In this document: positions 50,547 through 58,968 of the stretch, piece by piece | How positions within the stretch are numbered: the stretch's first letter is position 1 | Layout of the letters: each line of letters opens with the position of its first letter | Assembly (NCBI GenBank): GCA_937138495.1 | Contig: CAKZPE010000085.1 | Span: 85,049-149,048 of the forward strand | Direction: 5' to 3' | DNA from: an uncultured Oceanospirillaceae bacterium | Lineage (GTDB): Bacteria; Pseudomonadota; Gammaproteobacteria; Pseudomonadales; Balneatricaceae | DNA length: 64,000 bases | The notes under the pieces: generated by a model | The model's database searches: none | Seen by the model: only the letters and a program-made list of their open reading frames with translations | Told to the model about the DNA's origin: nothing | Position numbers and translations under genes: made by a program

Positions 50547-51461
50547 TTAAGCAGATGCTTTTTCCAATATTTTTTCAGCAACGAACAGGTCCTGAATCGC
50601 AATGCCGGAACTGTCAAAAATGGTAACGGCATCATCGGTCTTCCGGCCTGCTATCTGATTCGAAATCACACTTCCGATCGCGGTAATCCGAACATTTCCG
50701 GCGTGCTGAAACTCCCCGATCACTTCAGATTGCGGCTTATAATCACAAAACAGTGAAGCATCTTTATACAGGGCGACAGGTAATTCCTGCTTGCCCGCTT
50801 TGTCGGCGCCCATGGCGGAAATATGCGTTCCCGGTTGTATCCATTCAGCCTGAAATAACGGCTCGGTTGCGGTCGTTGCCGTGACGATTATGTCGGCCTG
50901 TTCACAACCGTGGCGGGCATCGCCAGCTTCAGCCTGAATGCCCTGTTTTCTCAGCCGCTCAGTAAATGCCTGGGTTTTTTGCGGGTGTCTGCCAACCACT
51001 ATTACCCGGCTCAGATGACGAACCTTTGCGATCGCCCGCACTTCATACTCAGCCTGATGCCCGGTACCAAACACAGTTAATACCGTTGCATTCTTCCGGG
51101 CCAGATAATCAACCGCGACAGCATCCGCCGCGGCCGTGCGATAGGCGTTCACCTTCGTCGCTGCCACAGCCGCTATCAGCTCACCTGTTTCCGGATTAAG
51201 TAAAAACACTGTCGTGCCATGGCAGGGCATATTTTTAGCCTGATTACCGGGCCAGTAAGAGCCTGTTTTCCAGCCAACCAGCCCCGGAGTAGATGCTGAT
51301 TTCAGGGAAAACATCGCGCCGGCCTGCGGCCCGGATGCATTCACAACCGGAAACAGTGTTGCCTGATCACCAACCGCGGCAACAAAGGCTTCCTTAACCG
51401 CCTGATACGCCAACTCATGTGAAATAAGCTGCGATGTATGTGCTTCGTTTAAATAGATCAT
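50547..51461 (-). CDS. Ornithine cyclodeaminase / mu-crystallin family reductase
   Basis: A 304-residue NAD(P)-dependent enzyme starting at ATG 51461 (MIYLNEAHTSQLISHELAYQAV); the longer track start is unsupported. Rossmann motif VLTVFGTGHQAEYEVRAIAKV, substrate lysine region GWKTGSYWPGNQAKNMPCHGTTV and SAMGADKAGKQELPVAL. The family includes ketimine, pyrroline-2-carboxylate and iminosuccinate (BhcD) reductases besides ornithine cyclodeaminase. The gene is one base after the DSD1-type gene, so the pair is one operon. An imine reductase acting on the product of that enzyme is a reasonable guess. Confidence 0.85.
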   Translation of the reverse strand: MIYLNEAHTSQLISHELAYQAVKEAFVAAVGDQATLFPVVNASGPQAGAMFSLKSASTPGLVGWKTGSYWPGNQAKNMPCHGTTVFLLNPETGELIAAVAATKVNAYRTAAADAVAVDYLARKNATVLTVFGTGHQAEYEVRAIAKVRHLSRVIVVGRHPQKTQAFTERLRKQGIQAEAGDARHGCEQADIIVTATTATEPLFQAEWIQPGTHISAMGADKAGKQELPVALYKDASLFCDYKPQSEVIGEFQHAGNVRITAIGSVISNQIAGRKTDDAVTIFDSSGIAIQDLFVAEKILEKASA

Positions 51462-51462
51462 C

Positions 51463-52629
51463 TCACCACCCCTGGATTCTGTTCCACACTTCATATGTTT
51501 CATCCTGCGTATCAAATACATGATACTGGCCGTGCATGGCAGCGGTGGCACAGGCATGATTCGGCAAAATATGCAGCCGGGAGCCGATCGGGAAGTTATC
51601 AGGGTCCAGTGACCGTCCATTGGTCATGGAAACAATGCCGTGCTCCTGATTAACCGTGCTGACCTGAAGACCCTCCAGTAACTGGCCAGTCTCATCCGTG
51701 ACCAGACCATAGCCGCAATCATATGGCTGGTTGGCGGTGCCTCTGTCACCGGATAACGCCATCCAGCCAGCATCCACAAATACCCAGCCTTTTTCGTGGT
51801 TATGGCCGATAACAGTGCTCACAACCGTTGCAGCTATCTGATTCAGATCACAGATACCGATGCCGGTCATGACCAGATCAAAAAAACCGTAAACACCTGC
51901 CCTGACTTCAGTGATTCCATCCAGATTTTCATAGTTATGTGCCGTGGGGGTAGATCCGATACTGACCATTTCACAGGGGATGTTCGCAGCTTGCAGCCGT
52001 GCAGCCGCCTCCAGCGCAACACTGACTTCATTCGCGGCGGCGTCACGTAAAGCGGCCGGGCTTAAGCAGTGATAAGATTCTCCGGCGTGCGCTAAAATCC
52101 CCTGAAAATCAGCGGCACCGGTATGCAGTAACTGTGCAGTTTCTATCAGCCCCGGGTCTTCAGGACGAATGCCTCCCCGATGCCCGTCACAGTCAATCTC
52201 CAGCAATACCGGGACTGAACACTGGTGTTCTCTACAAAACCGGTTCACCTGCTCCGCCTGTTCAGGCGTATCCGCCAATACCCGGATATTCTGACCTTTG
52301 AGCAACAAGTCTCTTACTCTTTTCAGTTTCGCAGCAGAAATACCGACGGCATAAATAACATCGGTATAGCCTGCCTCCATTAACGCTTCAGCTTCTTTAA
52401 CCGTCGAGACAGTGATCGGGGAAGATTTATCAGGTAGGAGATATTGCAAGGCTTCAGCTGCCCTGACCGTTTTAAAATGCGGCCTTAAACGGGCCCCCAT
52501 GGCTTCAGTTCTGGTACGCAGATACTTCAGGTTCCTGAGAAAAGTCTGCTTATTAACACACAGATAAGGCGTATCCAGATTCTGATAACTATCCAGCTGT
52601 GTTTGACTGAGATGTCTGATGTTTAGCAT
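51463..52629 (-). CDS. DSD1-family PLP enzyme (D-threonine aldolase / hydroxyaspartate dehydratase-like)
   Basis: A 388-residue fold-type III enzyme. The PLP lysine is in RLRPHFKTVRAAEAL, with DTPYLCVNK before it. PLP-contact segments are VLLEIDCDGHRGG and SIGSTPTAHNYENLDGITEVRAGVYGFFD, and the C-terminal metal site is ILPNHACATAAMHG (HxC). AGGA lies eight bases before ATG 52629. Relatives are D-threonine aldolase, D-serine/D-threo-3-hydroxyaspartate dehydratase and BhcC (beta-hydroxyaspartate aldolase). The coupled ornithine-cyclodeaminase-family gene and the divergent LysR suggest a small amino-acid catabolic operon. Confidence 0.86.
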   Translation of the reverse strand: MLNIRHLSQTQLDSYQNLDTPYLCVNKQTFLRNLKYLRTRTEAMGARLRPHFKTVRAAEALQYLLPDKSSPITVSTVKEAEALMEAGYTDVIYAVGISAAKLKRVRDLLLKGQNIRVLADTPEQAEQVNRFCREHQCSVPVLLEIDCDGHRGGIRPEDPGLIETAQLLHTGAADFQGILAHAGESYHCLSPAALRDAAANEVSVALEAAARLQAANIPCEMVSIGSTPTAHNYENLDGITEVRAGVYGFFDLVMTGIGICDLNQIAATVVSTVIGHNHEKGWVFVDAGWMALSGDRGTANQPYDCGYGLVTDETGQLLEGLQVSTVNQEHGIVSMTNGRSLDPDNFPIGSRLHILPNHACATAAMHGQYHVFDTQDETYEVWNRIQGW

Positions 52630-52733
52630 GATCACATTCCTGCAAATCAGATGAGTGAGTGATCATCAGTATCCAAAAAACACATTTAGCTGTACATTAA
52701 TCATTATTAACATACTCATTAAGTTGAAACCTA

Positions 52734-53636
52734 ATGATTACTACTGAAGACCTGCGTTTTATCATGAACATTGCCAGCCACAGAACGCTGGCTGATGCAG
52801 CAAGGGCCTTAAATATCACACCGCCTTCCGTCACACAGCGGATTCAGCATATCGAAAAGAAGCTGTCCATTACCCTGATTCAGCGTCCTTCACGCACGGT
52901 CAGCCTGACTGAAGAGGGCCAGCTATTACTGGATAAAGGCATGTCAATTCTTCAGGAACTGGACGAACTTCGGGATCAGCTTGATGAGCATAAGCATCAG
53001 GTTCGTGGCAAACTCAGAATTCTTGCCCCCTTAGGCTTTGGCAATGACTATGTCGCCCCACTGATCGGGGAATACAAACAACAGCATCCGTTACTGGATA
53101 TAGAACTTGAGCTCTCCGACAACCCTAACTGGGCCAGTCATCACAAATGGGACATCGTCATTTATATCGGAGTGTTAAATGACTCATCCTTAAAGATGAT
53201 TACCCTGCGGGCTAATCAGCGTTTCCTGTGTGCCTCTCCACAATACCTCGAAGAGATGGGGTATCCCGACACACCACGGGATCTGATAAAACATCATTGT
53301 ATTGCTCTGAGAGAAAACAATGAGGACGTTACCCTATGGCAATTCACACACAATCACACCGGCAGGGAGGACGTGGTCAGAGTGTCGCCTACTCTTGCCT
53401 GTAACGAAGGCAGGGTGATTAAAGAGTGGGCGTTATCCGGTCTGGGAATCATCATGCGATCAGAATGGGATGTTCAGCCGCAACTGGAGAGCGGAGAACT
53501 GGTACGTCTGCTTCCCGGTTACACTTTACCTGATGCAAACATTGTAGCCTTGCTCAATACGCCGGTAACAAGCCGCCCTGCCCGGGTGTCGGGTTTTCTG
53601 TCTCTGCTGAAAGAACGGTTAGTCACGCGTGTTTGA
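52734..53636 (+). CDS. LysR-family transcriptional regulator
   Basis: A 300-residue LysR protein: recognition region LADAARALNITPPSVTQRIQHIE (residues about 17-40), wing RPSRTVSLTEEG, and effector domain starting VRGKLRILAPLGFGNDYVAPL. It is divergent from the DSD1-type operon across a 104-base gap, so it very likely regulates it. Family resemblance is to the CrgA/DmlR group. The inducer is unknown. Confidence 0.9.
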   Translation: MITTEDLRFIMNIASHRTLADAARALNITPPSVTQRIQHIEKKLSITLIQRPSRTVSLTEEGQLLLDKGMSILQELDELRDQLDEHKHQVRGKLRILAPLGFGNDYVAPLIGEYKQQHPLLDIELELSDNPNWASHHKWDIVIYIGVLNDSSLKMITLRANQRFLCASPQYLEEMGYPDTPRDLIKHHCIALRENNEDVTLWQFTHNHTGREDVVRVSPTLACNEGRVIKEWALSGLGIIMRSEWDVQPQLESGELVRLLPGYTLPDANIVALLNTPVTSRPARVSGFLSLLKERLVTRV

Positions 53637-53861
53637 ATCCAGAAAAATCCAGGTCGGTGAAAGCCAGGCTGTCGTCCTCCCTGTACACAGGAACAGCGGG
53701 TAAAGCACTTAAAGCATGAACAAAGTACTCAGTTACAATTTTTTAACACTTTTCGTTGGAATGAGTGGGTTGCAACACGCTATACTGCGCCTATTGATAT
53801 AGCCAAGGTAAGGCATACATTCTGACTGGCAGGAACGTCAGTCTTTCCGGAATCTGCCTGA

Positions 53862-55619
53862 ATGCCAAAAATTGCGCAATTTTCATTTCTTACATCCCTG
53901 ATCACGGTCATGTTCCTTGCTGGCGTTGCAGGCGTCACCAGTTACGCAATCAGTAATATTGAACAGGCCACCCGGCAGCAGATCCGCACCTCGCTGAATA
54001 CCGTTTTACAAACCACTGTGACGACTTATCAGGTCTGGATTCAGTATCGTAAACGGGACGCCGCAGAACTGGCGCTTATCCCTGACGTCATTGATGCCAC
54101 CGAAGGCTTACTCAGCGCTGACGAAAACAGAAAGTCACTGGCACTGACCCGCCTGCGTGAATACATCTCGCCAAAGCTTCGCAAAGAAAATGACATGGGC
54201 TTCTTCATCATTTCACCGGACCGTCTCAACGCCGGCTCCATGCGCGACAATAACCTGGGCAGCCTGAACCTGATTCATATGCAAAGGCCCGGTTACCTTA
54301 ACCGTGCGTTTAATGGCGAAACCCTGTTTATCCCAACCCTGTTTTCAGACGTTCCCCTGACAGATAAAGCTGAGGACGAAAAACACCCCTCTTTATCGAT
54401 ATTTGTTGCCTCACCGATCCGCTCAAATGATGAAGTCATTGCAGTGCTGGCATTACGGATCAACCTTAACTCCCTGTTTACTCAGGTATCCGGGCTTGCC
54501 CGGCTGGGAAGTACAGGCGAAACCTATGCGTTTGATGAACGCGGTATGATGATCACCGAAAGCCGCTTTGAGCACCAGTTACGTCAAAATAACCTGATTA
54601 ATCCGGACAGCAAAAGTATTCTCAATATCCGAATTACCGATCCCGGCGGTAACCTGCTGGAAGGCTATATGCCAGCGATTCCTCCCCGGCAACAGCCACT
54701 CACCGTGATGGCCGCCAGTGCAACCCGGGGGTTATCTGGCACTGATATTGAAGGTTACCGGGATTACCGGGGGGTTCCTGTGTTTGGTGCCTGGCTGTGG
54801 GATCATGATCTGGGGTTTGGCATTACCACTGAAATTGACGTCGAAGAAGGTTTGGCATCTTTTTATAAAACCCGGCAGACAGTACTCGGTGTGCTGGCGC
54901 TGATTATGATCATGACCTTATTACTGCTGGCGTACATTCTCCGCAGCCAGCAGGCTAAAAAGCGCTACCTGCAGGAAGCCAAAGATACACTTGAGCAACT
55001 GGTACAACAACGCACAGCTGAACTGAATGCGACCCGTAAACAGTTAGAAACCGCCAATCATGAACTGGAAGTTCAGGCCACGACCGACAGCCTTACCCAG
55101 TTAGCCAACCGGCGCAGTTTTGACAGCCATTTACAAAGCGAATGGCTAAAGTGCAGCCGGGAAAACAAAGCACTGGCGATTCTGCTTATCGATATTGATC
55201 ACTTTAAAGAATATAACGATCACTATGGCCATTTGCAGGGCGATGAATGCCTGCGGCATGTCGCACAGGCATTACAGAATGCGTATGTAATCCGCCGCCC
55301 GGGCGATCTGATTGCCCGCTACGGCGGGGAAGAGTTCGCCATCATACTCTCGGACCCCACACCGGAATATGTCAGCCAGACCGCTGAACAACTACGGGCG
55401 CATGTCAGCCAGTTGAATATTACACATCCGGCATCTGCCGTTGCGGAAAAAATTCTGACCATCAGTATTGGCCATGCAACCTGTCACCATTTACAGCAGA
55501 TCTCCCCTGAAAATCTGTTCGATCAGGCAGATAAAGCACTCTATCAGGCAAAATCGCGGGGACGTAACCAGTGTTGTGCAGCCAACACACCTGATACGCG
55601 CACCCGGCATACCGGCTGA
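53862..55619 (+). CDS. Membrane diguanylate cyclase (Cache-like sensor, GGDEF)
   Basis: A 585-residue protein with TM1 at about 8-30, a periplasmic Cache-type double domain (about 31-335; includes FVASPIRSNDEVIAVLALRINL), TM2 at about 338-360, a coiled coil (about 365-405) and a GGDEF domain. The active site is ARYGGEEFAII. The inhibitory site RPGD lies five residues upstream of GGEEF, so product inhibition is expected. ILLIDIDHFKEYNDHYGHLQGDECL is intact. Probably an active c-di-GMP synthase responding to an extracellular small molecule. Confidence 0.92.
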   Translation: MPKIAQFSFLTSLITVMFLAGVAGVTSYAISNIEQATRQQIRTSLNTVLQTTVTTYQVWIQYRKRDAAELALIPDVIDATEGLLSADENRKSLALTRLREYISPKLRKENDMGFFIISPDRLNAGSMRDNNLGSLNLIHMQRPGYLNRAFNGETLFIPTLFSDVPLTDKAEDEKHPSLSIFVASPIRSNDEVIAVLALRINLNSLFTQVSGLARLGSTGETYAFDERGMMITESRFEHQLRQNNLINPDSKSILNIRITDPGGNLLEGYMPAIPPRQQPLTVMAASATRGLSGTDIEGYRDYRGVPVFGAWLWDHDLGFGITTEIDVEEGLASFYKTRQTVLGVLALIMIMTLLLLAYILRSQQAKKRYLQEAKDTLEQLVQQRTAELNATRKQLETANHELEVQATTDSLTQLANRRSFDSHLQSEWLKCSRENKALAILLIDIDHFKEYNDHYGHLQGDECLRHVAQALQNAYVIRRPGDLIARYGGEEFAIILSDPTPEYVSQTAEQLRAHVSQLNITHPASAVAEKILTISIGHATCHHLQQISPENLFDQADKALYQAKSRGRNQCCAANTPDTRTRHTG

Positions 55620-55787
55620 TCCGCCCCGTAGCACCGGGCATAGAACACGCTGCCAGTGAATGAAAGATCTGTAACCGCTGATGTATCAGAGTGCCATCCG
55701 GAAACAAAGGCAGCATACTGTATTGCCTAACCCGGTTAATTCAGTAACATGCTTAATGAAAAGTAATCACAAACGATTGGAAACTCT

Positions 55788-55955
55788 ATGAAACTATTAG
55801 GTGCAGTTGTAGCAATCTGTCTGGCACTGTTCTTATTTTATCAGGCACATGATATGCCAGGCCTGAGCCTTGAACGGCTCGGTTATATTGCCGGCGCCAT
55901 TATTCTGATTGTCATCACCATCATTGTATTTGTCCCCCCAAGAGAAGATCAGTAA
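55788..55955 (+). CDS. Small two-helix membrane protein, 55 aa (not in ORF track)
   Basis: Reading ATG 55788 gives MKLLGAVVAICLALFLFYQA, a short loop, then YIAGAIILIVITIIVFV and the tail PPREDQ, stop at 55953-55955. Two membrane helices of about 18 residues each, with codon use like its neighbours. It was missed because it is under 60 codons. GGA lies upstream, a weak site. Function unknown; it sits 169 bases after the diguanylate cyclase gene and could be independent. Confidence 0.6.
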   Translation: MKLLGAVVAICLALFLFYQAHDMPGLSLERLGYIAGAIILIVITIIVFVPPREDQ

Positions 55956-56046
55956 TACGCTGAGAGACAGCAAGCGTAATCCTTTACCAGACAACCATTC
56001 CTTCAGCCCCTGCCCTGCCTGGCAGCGTCAGGGGCCTGAGACCGGG

Positions 56047-56838
56047 TCAGCCTGCGTTGCTGTTGCCATATGCAATGCGGTAAAACAGCGCGACGCCACC
56101 GGCACCGCCAACAATGTTCCCCAGCAATACCGGGAATATATTATTCAGCATGGCGCCTAAACCAATATCTGCACCGGACAGAATCCCTGCCGGAATCATG
56201 TACATATTGGCCACCGAGTGTTCCATCCCCATCGCCACGAACCCCGTAATCGGCCAGACAATCGCCATAATCATGCCAGACGTTGTACGCGCTGAAACGG
56301 TCATCCATACCGCCAGACACACCAGCGCATTACACAGGATCCCCCGGCAAAAAGCCTCTACCCAGGTCAGTGACGTTTTAGCAACTGCCACCTGCATAGC
56401 CCGCTCCGCGACATCTCCTTTGAACAATCCTGCCCAGTACACCAGTGCCAGAATTACCAAACTGCCAATCAGATTTCCCAGCAGCACAATTGACCAGTTG
56501 CGTAATAGCTGAACCATACTGACTTTGCCATCAACGACGGCCATCACGATCATGGTATTACCGGTGAACAACTCAGCGCCACATACGATTACCAAAATCA
56601 GACCCAGTGAAAATGCCAGGCCACCCAACAGTAAAAAGGGAGGCGACAGTACATCTATCCCGGACGTGGTTTTTGTATAAAAAAGTGCGCCGAATCCAAT
56701 AAAGATACCGGCCAGAATCGACAGCGTAATTAACGGAACCAGTGCCATTTCAGCCTTAGCTATACCGGTAAGGCGAATTCGTCGGGCGATTTCAGCGGGT
56801 TTATGCGCATCCATTCCCGTAGGTGCTAAATCAGACAA
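56047..56838 (-). CDS. Formate/nitrite transporter (FNT) family channel
   Basis: An FNT channel of about 263 residues with six hydrophobic helices. Typical segments are GIFIGFGALFYTKTTSG, CGAELFTGNTMIVMAVV (the omega-loop helix pair), CRGILCNALVCLAVWMTVSAR and SVANMYMIPAGIL. The start is unclear: GTG 56889 (track), TTG 56838 with GGAG, or ATG 56814; TTG gives an N-terminus aligning with FocA (DLAP.. M). FNT channels pass formate, nitrite or hydrosulfide; which one is not evident. A Fur-like palindrome lies 145 bases upstream. Confidence 0.85.
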   Translation of the reverse strand: MSDLAPTGMDAHKPAEIARRIRLTGIAKAEMALVPLITLSILAGIFIGFGALFYTKTTSGIDVLSPPFLLLGGLAFSLGLILVIVCGAELFTGNTMIVMAVVDGKVSMVQLLRNWSIVLLGNLIGSLVILALVYWAGLFKGDVAERAMQVAVAKTSLTWVEAFCRGILCNALVCLAVWMTVSARTTSGMIMAIVWPITGFVAMGMEHSVANMYMIPAGILSGADIGLGAMLNNIFPVLLGNIVGGAGGVALFYRIAYGNSNAG

Positions 56839-56981
56839 ACGTATTTCTCCAGTCACGCCTTCAGCATGTAAATTTCTCGCCAAAGGCACAGTGTATTCAG
56901 GTATCAGACCTGAACATCAAAACAGCGACCGGGTCTCAGCAACAGGGCACTAAGCTGTTGGAACACCGTATCGCCAACGAA

Positions 56982-57000
56982 GAGAATGAATATCATTCTC
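56982..57000. promoter_or_regulatory. Fur-box-like palindrome GAGAATGA-ATA-TCATTCTC
   Basis: A perfect 8-3-8 inverted repeat matching the Fur consensus GATAATGATAATCATTATC at 15 of 19 positions. It could repress the FNT gene or an unrecognised transcript when iron is sufficient. Confidence 0.55.
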
Positions 57001-57300
57001 CGAATACCTATAGCGTAGTAGCACGAGAAATATATTCAATGATCTACGACAACAGCAGTGCCGTTCACACGCTAAGATCAGGATGTTTCTTGCTTTTTCT
57101 GAGTTTCAGCTAATGTATCAGGCAAGAATTGCATCAGTTAGCCCGACAGATCACCAGAACATGCAGCTAGCCTCACAAGTGTTGACTATAGCCAGAAGAC
57201 ATACTTCCCCGCGCATCCGATAAGCCGTTTTCGAGACAAAGCGGCACCGGAAAACAATGCAAAAGGTCTGGTTTAATACCTGCTTTTTCTTACTTTATTT

Positions 57301-57315
57301 TGTTATATTATAACA
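57301..57315 (+). promoter_or_regulatory. Zur box TGTTATA-T-TATAACA
   Basis: A perfect 7-1-7 palindrome followed by TTTC, matching the gammaproteobacterial Zur consensus (GAAATGTTATANTATAACATTTC) over its core and right arm. It lies about 180 bases before pyrC2. A -10-like TATATT lies within it, so Zur binding would block RNA polymerase when zinc is plentiful. Confidence 0.85.
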
Positions 57316-57491
57316 TTTCATTTATAGTGAATTTCATAATCAGCACCAACAACATATCAGGAACAGCTATCGCACATATCAATCCTGTCTGCTCAGAATA
57401 ATCACTGATCCACACACTCAAAATGCATGTTCAGCCTGCATACCAGCAACAGACAAACATTAATAACCGCCAGCGGAGATGAAACCTGAAA

Positions 57492-58847
57492 ATGGCTGCC
57501 ACACTTATAAAAAACGCGCTTATCGTAAACGAAGGAGAAATCCGTGAAGGCGACCTGCGGATTAAAGACCAGCGAATCGACCGTATAGCCTCACACATTC
57601 CCGCCAGCCCAACAGATATTATTACCGATGCCGAAGGCTGCTGGCTCATGCCCGGTATGATTGATGATCAGGTACATTTTCGCGAACCGGGTTTAACCCA
57701 TAAAGGCACCATTGCCAGTGAATCCCGGGCGGCAGTCGCGGGGGGCATTACCAGCTATATGGAAATGCCTAACGTTAATCCGGCCACTACCACCCGTGAA
57801 GCCGTTGAACACAAACACCTGATTGCCGGTCAGCACTCACTGGCAAACTATGCGTTTTATCTGGGCGCAACGGAACACAACCTGGATGAAATAAAAGCGC
57901 TCGACCCGGCCACTTCTTGCGGCGTAAAAGTTTTTATGGGGGCATCTACCGGGAATCTTCTGGTCGAAAATCCGGCCGCACTGGAAGCAATTTTTCGGGA
58001 AAGCCCGGTACTGATCGCCACCCATTGTGAAAGTGGACCGGTTATCGCTGAGAATCTGATGAAATATCCTCCGGGATATACACCAACCATTCAGGATCAT
58101 CCGGTAATCCGTGACGCCGCAGCCTGTTATGCATCATCATCGTATGCGGTTGAGCTGGCCAAGAAATATAACAGCCAGCTGAATGTGTTACACATCACCA
58201 CCGCAAAAGAGCTCAGCCTGTTCAGCCCGGGGCCCGTTCATACAAAACACATTACCGCTGAAGCCTGCGTACACCACCTGTGGTTCAGCGATCAGGATTA
58301 CGAGGCTTCCGGTAACCTGATTAAATGTAACCCGGCGATCAAAACCTCACAGGACCGGGACGCCCTGCTTCACGCATTACACACCGGCCAGCTTGATATT
58401 ATTGCCACGGATCACGCGCCGCATACTCTGGCTGAAAAACAACAGCCCTACCCCGAAGCACCGGCAGGTTTACCGCTGGTTCAGCACGCACTGTACAGCC
58501 TTCTGGAGCATGTGCGACACGGGCGTTTATCAGTTGAACAGATCGTTGAAAAAGTCGCTCATAACCCGGCGATACGGTACCGCGTTGCAGAACGCGGGTT
58601 CATCCGCGAAGGCTACTATGCTGACCTGGTATTAATCAGTCCGCACCAGAGCACACAGGTCTCGCACAGCAACACTCTTTATCACTGCCAATGGACACCG
58701 TTTAACGGTACAGAGTTCTCATCCCGCATTCTGAGTACCTGGGTAAACGGCCAGCATGTATTCAATGGCGAACAGGTACGTCACGTACCTCAGGCCGCTG
58801 CTCCCCTGATTTTTTCTGACCGGCAAAACCTGCACATGAACCGATAA
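57492..58847 (+). CDS. pyrC: Dihydroorotase paralog, PyrC2 type (class I amidohydrolase)
   Basis: A 451-residue dihydroorotase-like amidohydrolase. The metal loop reads MIDDQVHFREPGL: the first histidine of the usual HxH is glutamine. Other ligands remain: GVKVFMGASTGN (carbamylated Lys), THCES, VLHITTAKE and ATDHAPHT. QVHFREPG with EMPNVNPATTT places it in the PyrC2/Bacteroidetes-like subfamily. It follows the Zur box and leads thrS2 and a gamma-carbonic anhydrase, the arrangement of zinc-starvation paralogs in pseudomonads. It probably supports pyrimidine synthesis when the housekeeping zinc enzyme is starved. GGAG lies 12 bases before the ATG, a loose spacing. Confidence 0.88.
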   Translation: MAATLIKNALIVNEGEIREGDLRIKDQRIDRIASHIPASPTDIITDAEGCWLMPGMIDDQVHFREPGLTHKGTIASESRAAVAGGITSYMEMPNVNPATTTREAVEHKHLIAGQHSLANYAFYLGATEHNLDEIKALDPATSCGVKVFMGASTGNLLVENPAALEAIFRESPVLIATHCESGPVIAENLMKYPPGYTPTIQDHPVIRDAAACYASSSYAVELAKKYNSQLNVLHITTAKELSLFSPGPVHTKHITAEACVHHLWFSDQDYEASGNLIKCNPAIKTSQDRDALLHALHTGQLDIIATDHAPHTLAEKQQPYPEAPAGLPLVQHALYSLLEHVRHGRLSVEQIVEKVAHNPAIRYRVAERGFIREGYYADLVLISPHQSTQVSHSNTLYHCQWTPFNGTEFSSRILSTWVNGQHVFNGEQVRHVPQAAAPLIFSDRQNLHMNR

Positions 58848-58968
58848 CAGCTCACAACTAAACCTGAATATAAATCTGAGAAAAACAGCCAACGGCAGTA
58901 CCAGAATTACTCCCGCACAGGCAAACCGGCAACCCTGCCCCTTTAAGATATTAAGACTAAGAGACACA

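Larger units (their letters stand above)
56890..57491. other. 602-base regulatory region with Fur-like and Zur-like palindromes
   Basis: It separates the leftward FNT gene and the rightward pyrC2 operon. It contains the Fur-like site at 56982-57000 and the Zur-like site at 57301-57315, listed separately. The plus-strand ORF at 56823..57113 is a shadow without a ribosome-binding site. The stretch 57320-57480 has no gene. Confidence 0.6.
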
